Below, piece after piece: positions 36,279 through 48,678 of a stretch of DNA of 64,000 nt; within the stretch, counting starts at the first letter, position 1; each line of letters begins with the position of its first letter. Source of the DNA: Camellia lanceoleosa (Eukaryota; Streptophyta; Magnoliopsida; Ericales; Theaceae); contig CM045763.1 of NCBI GenBank assembly GCA_025200525.1, positions 58,917,530-58,981,529 on the forward strand, given 5' to 3'. The notes under the pieces are model-generated. The model saw nothing but the letters and a program-made list of their open reading frames with translations. It did no database searches and was not told the DNA's origin. The position numbers and the translations under genes were made by a program.

Positions 36279-37715
36279 CCCCACCGAGAGATAGAGTTCT
36301 CTATTGATTTAGTGCAACGCACGCGCCGATCTCTATGGCATCTTATCGTTTTGCCCAAAGCAGAGTTGATTGAGTTGAAAGTTCACTCAAGAATTGTTAG
36401 ATAAAGGCTTCGCCCTAGTGTATCGTGTAGAGCACCGACCCTCTTTGCTAAAAAGAAAGACGGTGCCTTGAGGTTGTGTATCGACTACCGGAAGTTGAAT
36501 CGGGCTACGGTTAAGAATAAATACCCTATGCCCCGTATAGATGATTTGTTTGACCAGTTGAAGGGTTCCCGTTGTTTCTCTAAGATAGATTTGAGATCGG
36601 GTTACCACCAGTTGAGGGTCAGAGAGGAGGATATTCCGAAGACGGCATTCCGTACGCGGTATGGCCATTATGAGTTTCTGGTGATGCCATTTGGGCTCAC
36701 CAATGCACCGGCAGTCTTTATGGACTTGATGAACCGGATTTTCCGGGAATTCTTGGATCGTTTTGTGGTCGTTTTTGTGGACGACATTCTTATCTATTCA
36801 CCCTCAGAGAAAGAGCACGAGGAACACTTGAGAGTGGTGCTTGAATTGCTTAGAGTCCATAGGCTGTATGCCAAGTTTGGGAAGTGCGAGTTCTGGCTAA
36901 AGGAAGTCAAGTTCTTAGGCCATGTGGTATCCGGGGAAGGGGTGTCAGTTGATACATCCAAGACTGAGGCAGTGCAAGATTGGGCACAGCCTAAGAGTGT
37001 GTTTGAGATCCGCAGTTTTCTGGGATTGGCTGGGTATTACCGTCGGTTCGTGAAAGATTTCTCCAGGTTAGCTTCGCCGTTGACTAGGTTGACTCGGAAA
37101 GAAGTCAAATTTGTATGGAGTGAGACTTGTGAAAAGTCGTTTCAGGAGTTGAAAGTTAGATTGACCACCGCTCCAGTCTTGATTATTCCGGAGAGAGGGT
37201 TGGGTTATGCAGTCTATTGTGATGCCTCACGAGAGGGTTTGGGTTGTGTGTTGATGCAGGGAGGGAAAGTGGTAGCTTATGGCTCACGTCAGTTAAAAAT
37301 GCACGAGAAGAATTACCCTACACACGACCTAGAGTTAGCAGCAGTGATTTTTGCCTTGAAAATCTGGAGGCACTACCTTTATGGTGAGAGATTCGAGGTG
37401 TTCTCGGATCATAAGAGTCTGAAATATCTGTTTTCACAGAAGGACTTGAATTTGAGGCAGAGGAGGTGGATGGAGTTTATTGAGGATTACGACTTCGAGT
37501 TGCATTATCACCCAGGGAAGGCCAATGTTGTGGCCGATGCTCTTAGTAGGAAATCCATTAGTGATGTAGCTTGTGTAGCCATCCGAGAGTGGGAGATGTT
37601 GGGGGCACTTGGCGAGTTTGATTTGCTTCTGGGCAAATCCGTTGAGGTCATGACCTTGTTTTCTGTTGTTGCGACCTACACTTGTGACTCGAGTGTTAGA
37701 GGCACAGAGAGGTGA
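36279..37715 (+). pseudogene. Reverse transcriptase and RNase H of the Tekay-like element
   Basis: The main open frame (36468-37715) covers most of [22 protein letters not shown], catalytic Asp in [25 protein letters not shown] and the FVDDILIY active site. It continues through [16 protein letters not shown] into RNase H ([34 protein letters not shown]) and a C-terminal [14 protein letters not shown]. The RT N-terminus lies in other frames at 36279-36467 with a stop near 36400. The frame ends at 37715 with the integrase continuing in another frame that overlaps from 37666. Closest in organisation to Tekay/Del chromoviruses. Confidence 0.92.
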
Positions 37716-39111
37716 CCTTGAGGTAGAATCCCTCAGAGAGAGGATCTCCAGTGGGAAAGTTGAGAAGGGTTTGACGGTGTATCCCGACTTGAGCGTGAGA
37801 TACCGAGACCGCTTGTTTGTACCGGAGTCTTGCCGAGAGGAGGTACTCCGAGAGTTTCATCATTCGCGCCTTGCGGTGCATCCGGGAGGTACTAAGATGT
37901 ATCAGGATTTGAGTCGCCAGTTTTGGTGGCAAGGCATGAAGAGAGATGTGGCAGTCTTCGTGTCTAAGTGCCTTACTTGTCAGCAAGTGAAGGCCGAGCA
38001 TCAGAGGCCAGCGGGTTTGTTGCAACCCTTGCCTATTGCCGAGTGGAAGTGGGAGCATGTCACTATGGACTTCGTTGTAGGTCTTCCGAGGACTCAGCGG
38101 GGTAGTGATGCTATTTGGGTGGTTGTAGACCGGTTGACTAAGTCGGCGCACTTCATTCCTATGCGCGTGAGAGATTCGGTAGATCATCTTGCCGACTTGT
38201 ATATCCGGGACATAGTGAGATTGCACGGGGTCCCAGTGACGATTGTCTCAGATAGAGATCCTCGTTTTACTGCTAGGTTGTGGCAGAGTTTGCAGAGTGC
38301 TTTGGGCACTAAGTTGACCTTTAGTACAGCTTATCACCCTCAGACTGACGGGCAGTCCGAGCGTACTATTCAGATCCTTGAGGATATGCTTCGGGGTTGT
38401 GTCCTTGATTTCAGTGGGACGTGGGAAAGGCACTTGCCATTGGTGGAGTTTGCCTATAACAACAGTTATCAGTCTAGCATCGGTATGGCACCGTTTGAGG
38501 CCTTGTATGGCCGCCCTTGTAGGTCTCCAGTGTGTTGGGCCGAGGTGGGTGACACACCTTTGTTGGGCCCGGAGTTGGTTAGGGAGACGACGGAAAAAGT
38601 TGAGCTTATCCGTAGGAGGCTTGTTACAGCCCAGAGTCGTCAGAAATCTTATGCTGACCGTAGGAGGAGACCGTTGGTGTTTGAGATAGGTGATCATGTC
38701 TTTCTGAAGATATCACCTAGGCGGGGATTGATGAGGTTTGGGAAGAGAGGAAAGTTATCCCCTCGGTTTATTGGTCCTTTTGAGATCCTTGAGAGGATTG
38801 GCGAGGTTGCTTACCGTTTAGCTTTGCCGCCACAGTTGTCCAGAGTTCATGACGTGTTTCATGTGAGTATGCTTCGGAAGTATGAGCCGGATCCATCACA
38901 TGTGTTGGATTGGACCGATTTAGAGGTAGATGAGGATGCCTCGTATGAGGAGAGACCGGTTCGGGTCTTGGATAGGCGGGATCAAGTCCTGCGTGGCAAG
39001 ACCATTCCTTTGGTTAAGGTTTTGTGGAAGCATCACGGAGTGGAGGAAGCCACTTGGGAACGTGAGTTGGAAGTCCGCGAGAAATATCCGGACTTGTTTG
39101 TTGATTTGTAG
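37680..39111 (+). CDS. Integrase with chromodomain-like tail (Tekay-like element)
   Basis: Open to TAG at 39109-39111. Zinc-binding HHCC region ([13 protein letters not shown] then [11 protein letters not shown]); core DD35E triad with Asp in TMDFVVGL, Asp in VSDRDPRF and Glu in GQSERTIQ, exactly 35 residues after the second Asp; then [13 protein letters not shown] and a [20 protein letters not shown] module. The last ~50 residues ([27 protein letters not shown]) are the chromodomain-like tail that directs chromovirus integration. The frame starts by overlap with the RT-RNase H frame, so in a functional relative the two are one polyprotein. The integrase itself looks intact. Confidence 0.9.
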
Positions 39112-39522
39112 TCATGTAATGAGAACTTGTAATTTTGTTGAACTTTGAGAACATTGTATGTGTCTTAAGTTGTAAAACATGGTATATGTTTTGATTTAAG
39201 GAAGTGGTGTAAAACTTGCCTTAATGTGAGAATTGATTATAATGTTGCATGTGTTGGCTATATTATAGAATTGGAGATGTATCATGAAATTTTGTTATGA
39301 TATGATTTGTGAAACCATGTATATTGAGAATGGTTGGAAAGTGGAACAAGAAATGCATGTTATAGATGCACTTTAAAAATATATTGTGAAATGCCTCCTA
39401 ATAAGAGATGGATGACCGGTAGTGGGTCGAATTATTGTTTGTCATAATGTAACATTGTTTAAAATGGAGAAAAAAGACTTGCTTTTCAAAACTTGTCTTT
39501 AATTTCGGGGACGAAATTCTTT
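39112..39522 (+). other. 3' untranslated internal region of the Tekay-like element
   Basis: AT-rich, no frames of note. Ends with ATTTCGGGGACGAAATTCTT, a motif commonly seen just before the polypurine tract in plant Ty3/gypsy elements. Confidence 0.7.
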
Positions 39523-39535
39523 AAGGGGGGGAGGT
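39523..39535 (+). promoter_or_regulatory. Polypurine tract
   Basis: AAGGGGGGGAGG abuts the 3' LTR and would prime plus-strand DNA synthesis. Confidence 0.88.
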
Positions 39536-41578
39536 TATAGCGATCCCGGGTTTACCCTTGTTGTATAGTGATCCGGACATGTGTCCGTGGATGTTGGTAG
39601 TGGATTGTTGTCCTGTTTACGTCCTTTCATATATTGTATTTGAGTTATAGGATGTGTTGGGCAGGTTTGTTTCAGGTTGGTTGTGTTTGGGAGCCAAGGG
39701 TTGCTGCCCAGAATTTTTGTCCTTCGCTGGAGGGAGGAGTTGGTCGCCCGAGCGAGAGTTGAGTTTTGTGTCTGGTGGGTCGAGCCAGAGCGGCTTCGCT
39801 CGAGCGAAGCGATCAAGTCTGCATCGACTCAACACCATGATTTTTGGCTCGAGCGAAGCTTCTTCGCCGAGCGATCTGGTTGGCCTTCGCTCGAGCGGGC
39901 GGTTCGCCGCCCGAGCGTGCGTCTAGTTGCAGACTGAAGGTCGAGCTCTCGCCGGCGAAGCTTTTCTTCGCCGAGCGAAGCTTCTAGGATGTTGGCTCGA
40001 GCGAGACCTTCTTGGCTCGAGCTACGGTTTTCTGTGTCTGGTCGCTCGAGCGACCAAGTCTTCGCTCGAGCGAGCCTGTTTATATCAGTTCGACAGCAGC
40101 GAATTTTAAGTTAGATTTTTTATAAACTTTTGATCTAATCTTCAAGATCTGAGAGCTTCTCTCTAACTTTATATTCTCTCTAAGGATTGATCTATCTAGG
40201 ATCATTTCCTACCCTTCTTGCTTTGTTAAAAGGTAGAGGTCGTCGGGGGCTTCGATCTAATCTGAAAAAAAGTCGGTGTTTGGAGCATTTTGATCTTTGG
40301 GTCTTCATCTCCTTTTGGGCTTAAACTTTGAGGTAGGGATATCCTACTCCTCTTTATGGATTCTGTCTTTGAATTTTGACATTTTGATATGTTGGGGATA
40401 GTTGTGTAATTTTGGGAAAGTTTGGGGCTTTTGTGCAATTTTATAAAAGTTTGGGGATTTGTTTTAAATAAACCTATATGTACGGTTGGTACATAGAAAT
40501 GAGATTAATGTGGAATCATTGATGAAAATGGAACCTTAGGGGTTGAATGTTAATTATGGAAAATGCTATAATTATATTGTTTAATTAATTGGGATAATTA
40601 ATTGTGGAATTGAGATGTTGATTATATATCCATTGCGCATTTATTTTCTGTTTAGAAATATCTGCTTTGGGCTATCGGTGGAGGATAGTCTTGATTGTTG
40701 TAGACAGTGCATGATGATTAGGTAAATTAAAACCAATCATTGAAATGTGTCATTGAGTATGACAGTTGAAGAATACATTAACTTTATGTATTGATTTGTG
40801 ATATGTATACTTGCTGTTTATATGCATTGTGTTGTGTTGGAGAAGATAGGGGATGTACTCCGCGGTTTAGGGGAAGATAGGGGATGTACCTCTAAACCGG
40901 ATGTTGTTTGGGAGAAGATAGGGGATGGACTCCGTAGATAGAGCTCGTATGCTTGTCTTGGGAATGTGATATAGCTAGTATGCATATCTGTGGAAGTGAT
41001 GAAGTCGTAAGTGGTTAATATGAGTTATTGTCTCATATGAGTTGTGTGGCCAGGTTCTGAGCCATGAGTTATAAATTGAGAATTTAATGAAAATGGAGAG
41101 TGAATTGAATATAGACTTGAAGGTCTTGGAATTTGTAATGTGTTATGAAAGAGTGTAAAAGTGTTGACCATCTATCAACTGTTAATCTTTTAGTCATTAT
41201 TCATAACTGGTTTAGTATATTTCCACTGGGCTGTGGCTCACCCTATATGGGAACATCATTTTCAGGTACAGGCAGCATGCCACCTCCAAGGACTTAGCTT
41301 GGGAGGCTAGTGGCGGATGAACTTTTTGACTTCTATTTACTTTTGATGTGTTGCATGTAACTTCAAGCCAAGGGCTTTACGTGTATTGAGCTAGAGCTCT
41401 CTTGATTGTAACCAAGTGTTAACTTGGAAAGTTGTAAGCCTTTAAGGCACCCGCTTTTATTGTTTACATGTAATACTTTTGTACAGAACAGTTCAGTTAA
41501 ATAGAAGAAGGTGGACTTTTATTATGTTGATGCATGTTCGATTGATGGGTTTATTGTCATTATATTGAGGGTGTTACA
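39536..41578 (+). repeat. 3' LTR of the Tekay-like element
   Basis: 2043 bp. Outside the palindrome array it differs from the 5' LTR at only some 15-20 positions or small indels in about 1.75 kb, counted by eye. Ends GGTGTTACA against GGCGTTACA in the 5' LTR. Confidence 0.92.
39722..40073. repeat. Palindrome array, 3' LTR (rearranged relative to 5' LTR)
   Basis: Same position as the 32303-32612 array, but with many substitutions and indels. Examples are TCGCCCGAGCG for TCGCTCGAGCG, added GAAGCTTCTTCGCCGAGCGA blocks near 39858-39876 and 39953-39990, and extra length of about 40 bp. The last two palindromes (40041-40073) are unchanged. Confidence 0.88.
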
Positions 41579-44055
41579 TGAAAACTTCAATCTATTTTTC
41601 TCAAAATTTTTGAATTTTTATAATGTAAAAATCTATGTGTCATATTATTGGTTCTCATCAATCTTTTTTTTTTTTTTAATTTTAATTATCTATATGGCAA
41701 TACCTTTCAAATTTTGTCCATTAATTAGAGAATCTTTGGAATTTTCAACAATATGGAAACTTTTATTTCTTAAATTGATGATGAAAATCTCAATATATGT
41801 TTCTTAAATTGTTAGTGACAATTGATTTGTAAACCACTGGTTTTTCCTTAATTGGATAGTAAATTGAAATAAAAAAAATTTGGGGGCTTCTTGTTTTTTC
41901 CTTCGTAGATTTTTTGGTTTTTGCTTTTGAGGACTTCTTGTCCTTCTTTGTACTTCTCTTTTCTTCTTTTTGATAAAATTCTTCTTTTATTACTGATCCC
42001 AAAAAAAAAATGGAAATAATTTTTTTACAATATAATAATAATAAAAAAGTTCTGGCATTTGAACAGATTGTTTAAGAGAGGATTTTTCTTAAACTTGACT
42101 CTTATTTCCTCTTCTTCTAGCAGGAATTCTTCTTTAAACAAGTAGAAATTTAGCATCAGCTATGTGTTGTCTGTAGATTGTATTAACCTGATGAAAAGCA
42201 GGGGCCTGTTGCCTTCTTGTGGGAAATCATTTTTTTCATTGTTATTGGGTGAACCTCCTAAGTAGTTAACGACTGAAGGTTCAATAAATGATAGGACATT
42301 ATAATCAATTGAAGCATCAGGGGTTTTGCTGCTTTTGTAGCCACACTACTAGAAATACGATTTTTTGCGACTAATTATTTAACTGACGCAAAAAATCACT
42401 TTTTACATCATAATCTCGTTTTACTTAACCCCCAAAATCGTGTTCTTAACTAAAATAAATAAATAAAAAACCCCAAATCGTGTAAAACTTGCCCTATCCC
42501 CGTTCACTCTTATTTCCTAACTCTTTCTCTTTCTCTCTCTCTCTTCTCTTAAAATCTCACAAATCATACTGTTAATCCCTCAAATTCTCCTCTCTCTCAC
42601 TCGACTCTCCACACTCTCTCGCTCAAATCTCACTATCCACTCTCCACTCTCTCTCTCTCTCACTCGACTCTCACTTTGATGAAGATATGAAGATTTTGAT
42701 AGATTGTTGATGAAGATTTGAAGATTTCGATCTGCTATTAATGAAGATTTGGATCGATTCATAATCGGTAGGCCTAATTTCTATGTATGAATCCAACTCT
42801 CTATCTCTATAATCCCTATATCTTTATTTTTATCAATGCGGTGCAGATTCTGATTTCGAAACATCTTTTTGATTCGTAGATTTATTTTATTTTTTTATTT
42901 TTTTAAATTATTAAATCTTGATTTTCTTTGGCTTTAAAACTTGATCTGAACATTTCTCTAGATTGTTTGCTAAATTTCTTTTAGTTTTCGAACCTCTTGT
43001 TGTTTGGCTAGAAAACTAAAGCTCACCTCAATTGAGGTAATATATATATATATATATTTGTTTTCCTGTGTCTTTGTTACATTTTCTTAGCAACCCAACA
43101 GAGCATAATTTGGTTAATCTTTGAATGATTCTTCTAGTTTATAATCTTGTTGTTTTGCTTTGAATTCTTCTTTGTTACATGTTTTAGTCGTAGTTGATTT
43201 CTATATTGCTCTGTTTAATTTTGATTTCAAACTCTCGCAATTTCAATTTAGTTTGATGAAGCTCAGAAATAATTTAGATCTTGAATTAAACGATGAATTA
43301 CTTGCTTCTAATATCTTTCTCTCTCGTTTTTGAATTTGAATTCGATTGATATAGCTAAATACATAGAGCATTAAATATTAGTAAGCTTAGGAAATACACG
43401 AATCTTTTAAAATTTTTTAATTTGTTCATCAGTTTTTTAACCGAATCCTTATTGGCTTGTATCTTATCTTAGTTGATACATTCATGAGGGCTTTACACAC
43501 TCTTCTTTGTCCTTTCTCCACACTCAGCAGGCCGAATTTTTATTTGGATCAATTTCTTCTGCCAAGTAAAATTTACTGCTATAGTTCGATTTGGTCTCAA
43601 ATTGATATTTAGTTCGATTTGTTTCTTTTTGTATCCACTCATGTGAATAACCAATAATAATAATAATAATGAGTAGCATCTTGATAATTGAAGGCTCTAG
43701 AAAGGAGAAAGTGAGTAGTATCTTGAATAATTGAAGGTTCTTCTTAGGTGGAGCTCATAGGGTAGGTGTACATGGCATCATTTCTATTTTGTGTGGTTGA
43801 GATGTAACTTGTGTGTTTTAAATTCATCATTTCTATTTTTATTATGATGATGTCTAATTCATGCATATATATTTAGTTGTGTGTGTGTGTAGAGGTTCAT
43901 GCTTGTATGTTTGTCTTGAATACTGCTGTATCTGCTATGAATATTATTGTACAATTTTTTCTATGTGATTCCTTCTCCCTATCAAGGTCAAGATACACCT
44001 CTTCCATTGTCATACATGTTTGACTTGTTACATCCTCTCTTAATGATTTTTTCAG
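41579..44055. other. Cassette B, leader-like and non-coding part
   Basis: Second TSD copy, then continuation of the cassette. A ~110-bp block absent from A occupies 42170-42285. A CACTA-like terminus (CACTACTAGAAATACGA) lies at 42344. CT-rich 5'UTR-like DNA follows (42520-42680), then AT-rich intron-like DNA up to the first BSL exon. No gene. Confidence 0.6.
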
Positions 44056-47000
44056 CCACTGGCCAATGCATATGGACTTGCAAAACATAGAGATGGTCAG
44101 TGGGAATGGGCAATTGCTCCTGGTGTCTCACCATTTCCTAGATATCAACATGCAGCGGTGAGTTTTTCTTTTAAACTCCCAACCAAAAATAAAAAAATAA
44201 AAATAAAAAATAAAAGAAAAATACCCCATTGTTAGTTGACATATGCCCCTCTCGTGTTCAACATCTAGAAACCAGTCATTGAGATGTGCTATGCTCTTGT
44301 AGGTTTTTGTAAATGCAAGGTGTAGACACCCCATTTTTTACCGTCCTCAAGACTTGGACGTCACCGTTGGAACACTCGGTGATTATCCATGTTTGTGTTT
44401 GTTTGGAGTTCCCGGAGTTCTCGGCTACGCGCCTTGCCTCAGGATCTCCGAACTCGACTGTTTGTGTCTGGTTTTACACCAAACACTTGTGTTTTGCCTT
44501 GGAAAGGCAGAGGATGCCTTGTGAGACATCCCCTTGCACCACCAGCAGTGGCTAGAGGCCACCGGCTGGTTTTGTGTTGCCACCGGCAATGTATATTGCC
44601 GGTCGGCACTATTTGTTGCCGGTCGGCACTCTTTTTTGGCAAAATGACATTTTTGCCCAGCCGACTACTGTTCAGTTGCTTTTTGAGATATTTTAAGGTA
44701 GCTGTCTTGCATCTTCTTTCCCTCCATACACGTGTATGGAGGGATGAGCTTCTTGGTGGCTTAACTTGTAAGTTTGGTTGCCTATAAGAGAACCCTTCCT
44801 CCTCTTGGCTCAAGGGTTAGAGAGTTAGACATTTTGGAGAGAAAAAAACCTCAGAGAAGCTCTGGTTTTAGGGTTTGAGTTCTATATCTATCCTATCTCT
44901 CTTTTGCTCTCTTGTTTGTACACTAGGTGCTTTAGTCCACATTATTGCACACAAGCACCTAGTGTTTCACCTTCCCTTGGCTACTGAGGTTCCAAGAGGT
45001 TGTTCTTAGAGTTTTTGGCTGGATTAGAGCTTAAGGAAGCAACAACATCATCTTTGGTGAAGAGGTCTACAAGGGTAAGACACTAGTCCTCTTTTTACCC
45101 CATTCTTGCACTCCATTTTTACCGATCTTTGAACTATTTTTGTGCTTAGTGTTTAATACAAAAAAGTTCTGTTTTTTAGTCCCCTTGATAGTTTATTAAG
45201 GGTACTTTGTGCTTTGGGGAAGTTTAGCCCCTCTTAGGCCTTGAAAGGCCTCATTTTTGTGCTATTTTGTTGAGCTCCGGGATTTTGGTGTTTGGGTCTC
45301 TTCACCACTGAAATCTTGAGGGATTTTAGTGGTGTAGATGATGCCTTGAAGTCCCACGAAGGAGAGGGCCACCTCCTCTCCTTGTTGTCCTTGAAAAGGA
45401 CAAGTTTTGGCCTCTTGAGGAAGCCTTTGTTGGTGTGTGTGTTGAGCATGTCTAGGCTGCATTTTATGTTTATTATGCCATGATATAACATTGCTAAGAG
45501 TTGGTTTTGGTCCCTTATGCATGCTTAGCATAGTTGTCATGTAATGCCTTGTGATCCATTAACATGTCTTAGGTTGTGTGCCTTTGTTTCTAGCATGTTT
45601 TAGGCTTACATTTGTGAAGCTTGTATGCTTATTTTGCCATGAATGAGGTATGTCTGTAGTTATTTTGGTCGACCCTAGCTTGCATTGTATAGCCTCTTTG
45701 CATGTTTGGCTTGTTGGCCTTAAGTGCATAAATGTGTAGCATGCCTTGTTTGCATTATTTTCAATGGTTTGGAACCATTTAGCATGCAATTTCAGTCCCT
45801 TAGACATGCTTGTTTGGTTGCCTTGCATGCCTCTTTGAAGCTTTGAATGCATATGTTGTATGCCTCATGCCTTGACCTTTGTGTATGCCTTGCTCTAGAG
45901 CCACTTAGATGCCATCTAGGAGGTCCCATTTGTATGGTCTAAGGCTGCCTTGGACCTGTTATAAGCCTTCTTGGCCTTGTGAGGCTTGGTTGGTTTAACC
46001 ATGGTTTAGGTCTCCTTTGGCTTGCCTTGGATGCTTGGGCCATTTATTGCATGCTTAGTCTATTTTGTTGCTTGGTTTGGCACCATGTTTTGCATAATTT
46101 TCAGAGCTTTCTATGTATGCTAATTGTCCGTGTTTAGCTTCCTTTGAGTGTGCCTAAAGCTTGCTCACTTGATGCTTAAGTTGGTACCTTAACATGTGCA
46201 TGTGTGCATGCATGATTAGCCTTTATTTTGGGCACTTTGGCCACTGATTTTAGGCCTATTTAGAGTTGCCTAAGTCATGTTTAAGACCATCATTTGCTTG
46301 CTTGCATGCTTACCTCATGTTTGCTTGTATGCTTTGCATAAGTACATTGCATTGTTCATATTGCATGATAGCTAACATGACTAGGTCGTATTGCATCAAC
46401 ATGCATTCCTTGTCCCTTGATTTGGTGATAGGGATTGGGATTTTGGTTTGTTTGGTTTGCATGCATTTGAGATTGAAAGTGCACATTTGATCCTTTGGGC
46501 CATCATGCATGGGAATGCGTGATTGGTGGCCCGAGAATCGAGGCACATGTCCCTTTGAGTCACAAACATGATAAGGAGTGTGTTTGGTGCATACATTGCT
46601 TGAATAACATTGCCGTGCAAGATTTTGCCCTCTGCTGCTGTGAGTTGCAGGTTCTGCAGACATTCAGTGCCGATCGGCAACATTTAGTGCCGGCCGGCAT
46701 TAAATTATCAGCCGATGAGTTCATTTTGTGCTGGTGGCCACATACTTCAGCCGGTGGTGTTTCCCCTCAACCGGTGGTATCCCCCAGTGCCTTGAGAAGT
46801 AGTTCTGAGACTTTGGCAGTTTTCAGAAAGGCAGAGCAGGGAAAACAGAGGCAGTCTAGGCATGGCAGCGCAATTCCGAGCAAGACCCGAGCACGTGCTA
46901 CATTTGGCTCTCCTCCCGAGGCGGTCTACTGTTTTTCTTAGTTTAGTTAGTTTGTCAACTAATTAGGCTATTTGTAATATTTAATTAGCTCGCGTAGTTA

Positions 47001-48437
47001 ATTATTTGTATTATTCTTTTGGTCCCTCCGAGCGAGGGCATATCTGTAATAAGTGTGGGTGAGTGGTGTGTATGTCTTCCAACCCCCCACTTCTTTCTCC
47101 CTTTTATTTACCCGCTTTTTATGGTTAGTATTAGGGCACGTTTATTTTAGCATACCTTATGCTATGCACGCGTGCATCCATGCATTTGTTGACATGCATC
47201 GGGCTCGGTACATCATACAAACAGCATTGTATTTTCAATTCCAAATTGAATACGTGCATCGAATAAAGTGCATTTCACATGCCATCTTTAGGGTTAGCCG
47301 AGCCTACTCTAAATTGCATCTTCGCCTGTGTTGCATTAGCCATTTAACATGAACTAGGTCATGCATGTTTGCTAACTAGTTTCTTGTTTTGGCGCGGAGT
47401 ACGATGTAAGTATTTATGCTTTAGCATATCGCATGCGTGTGGATGTTAACATAACAGTATGCTTACCATGCGGCTAAGTGCTTATATGAGATAAACTGTT
47501 TGAATGCCTGTGGGTGGAGGTTGGATTGCTTGAGTTGGGAAAACTCATTGAAATTCGTGTTTTAGCCTACTTGCGAGTAGCAAATTCCAAAGCATTTTCA
47601 AAACGAACGGATATGCAATGTTTGTTTCCAAATTAGGCGATCTAGTCTATACTTGTTTGCTGTGCGCATAACATAGTAATTCTAGGCGAATAATTGGAAT
47701 AAGAGCATGTAATGTTTTCAAAATCGGATATCACGGTTAGTAGAGGCCGGTCTTAGGACCGGGCGAAAGGGGGTGCTCATAGCTGACCTTTCCCGATCGT
47801 ACCCAAGCTCCCAAGCCAAGACTACTTTGGTGATGACGGACACGTGGCCTTCGGCACCGAGTTAGGGTTTCCTAAATTCCCCCATTTTAAAATATTTAGG
47901 TGGCGACTCTGTAATCTGGCAAGGCAGTCCATGTTTGGCACTACTTTTCAAAAAAATCTATTTTTCTTCAAAACGATTTGCCAAAGTTGGACTCTTTGGT
48001 TCAGATTAAGAACCGCAACAAACAAAAAAAGGGGAGTCCGAACTGTAGCGAGGTCCCTCGCGGGCTTGTTACACAAGGCTCCATGTGTCTGGTGGTGCAC
48101 TTGGTGGTGGACGCATGGTGGAGGACTCATCAAGTGTTGCAGGTATTTTCCTTTATTTTCTTTTTCCCTGTAATCTAGCTAATGTGTTGAAATTGTTGGT
48201 GTTCAAAATCTACACTTAGGTCTTTTTCTCAGATTTTTCATGTTTCTGTGTGTAGTTCTGGATACTGCGACAGGAGTCTGGTGTGATACAAAGTCTGTTG
48301 TTACTACTCCCGTGATGTAGATACAAAGGCCGATCTTCAGCCGGTGGAGATCTTTGCAGTTGAACTAATGAGACGCTGTAGGCATGTTGCCGTTGCTATT
48401 GGTGACCTGATATTTATCTATGGTGGTCTACGTGGTG
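44056..48437 (+). pseudogene. Captured BSL exons, cassette B, exon 2 split by an LTR element
   Basis: Exon 1 at 44056-44157 (GTGAGT donor intact). Exon 2 at 44303-44320 and 48079-48142, cut after VFVNAR by the 3.75-kb element. Exon 3 at 48256-48437 begins VLDTATGVWCDTKSVVTTP, then hits a frameshift and stop (near 48312-48320) where A stays open, and resumes as ELMRRCRHVAVAIGDLIFIY. Matches BSL2/BSL3-type Kelch repeats, as in cassette A. No phosphatase domain. Confidence 0.85.
44321..48073 (+). mobile_element. 3.75-kb solo LTR or LARD-like element (second copy), TSD CAAGG
   Basis: Begins TGTAGACACCCCATTTTTTA and ends CCTCGCGGGCTTGTTACA. CAAGG is present at 44316-44320 and 48074-48078, while the same exon in cassette A (near 14767-14775) has CAAGG once. 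It is in the same orientation as the copy at 6953-10886. The outer ~450 bp and last ~1 kb align well; the middle is much more diverged, so the two are different lineages of one family. No gag/pol. Confidence 0.8.
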
Positions 48438-48678
48438 GTAAGATGTCACAACAGAACACTCAATTTCTTTCCCTTTGTATGTTGTTCTAGACTTTAAGTT
48501 GACTGGTACCTTCTAGTATTGTACATCGTTTTGCATTCTGATGCGCAACATAATATAAATCTGTCCTGATTTGCATTGTCGTAACACAATATTCGTCTAC
48601 TCTGAGTTGCTTGTAGTAAATTGGTTGAGCCTTTCAAAGTGCTTGCATAACTTGAAACTACGGATAAAGTAGATTCAT

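Larger units (their letters stand above)
32117..41578 (+). mobile_element. Full-length Tekay-like Ty3/gypsy chromovirus, TSD TGAAA
   Basis: Complete structure: 5' LTR, tRNA-iMet-like primer site, gag, protease, RT, RNase H, integrase with chromodomain-like tail, polypurine tract and 3' LTR. Target TGAAA is duplicated (32112-32116, 41579-41583) and the empty site is present once in cassette A (GATGAAAAACTTC near 11992). The LTRs are about 99% alike outside one array, so the insertion is recent relative to the A/B split. Frameshifts in gag, protease, RT start and between RNase H and integrase make it defective. Confidence 0.95.

Noticed and set aside
38378..38697. Frames 38248-38697 (minus) and 38378-38689 (plus)
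   Set aside because: Shadows of the integrase coding frame.
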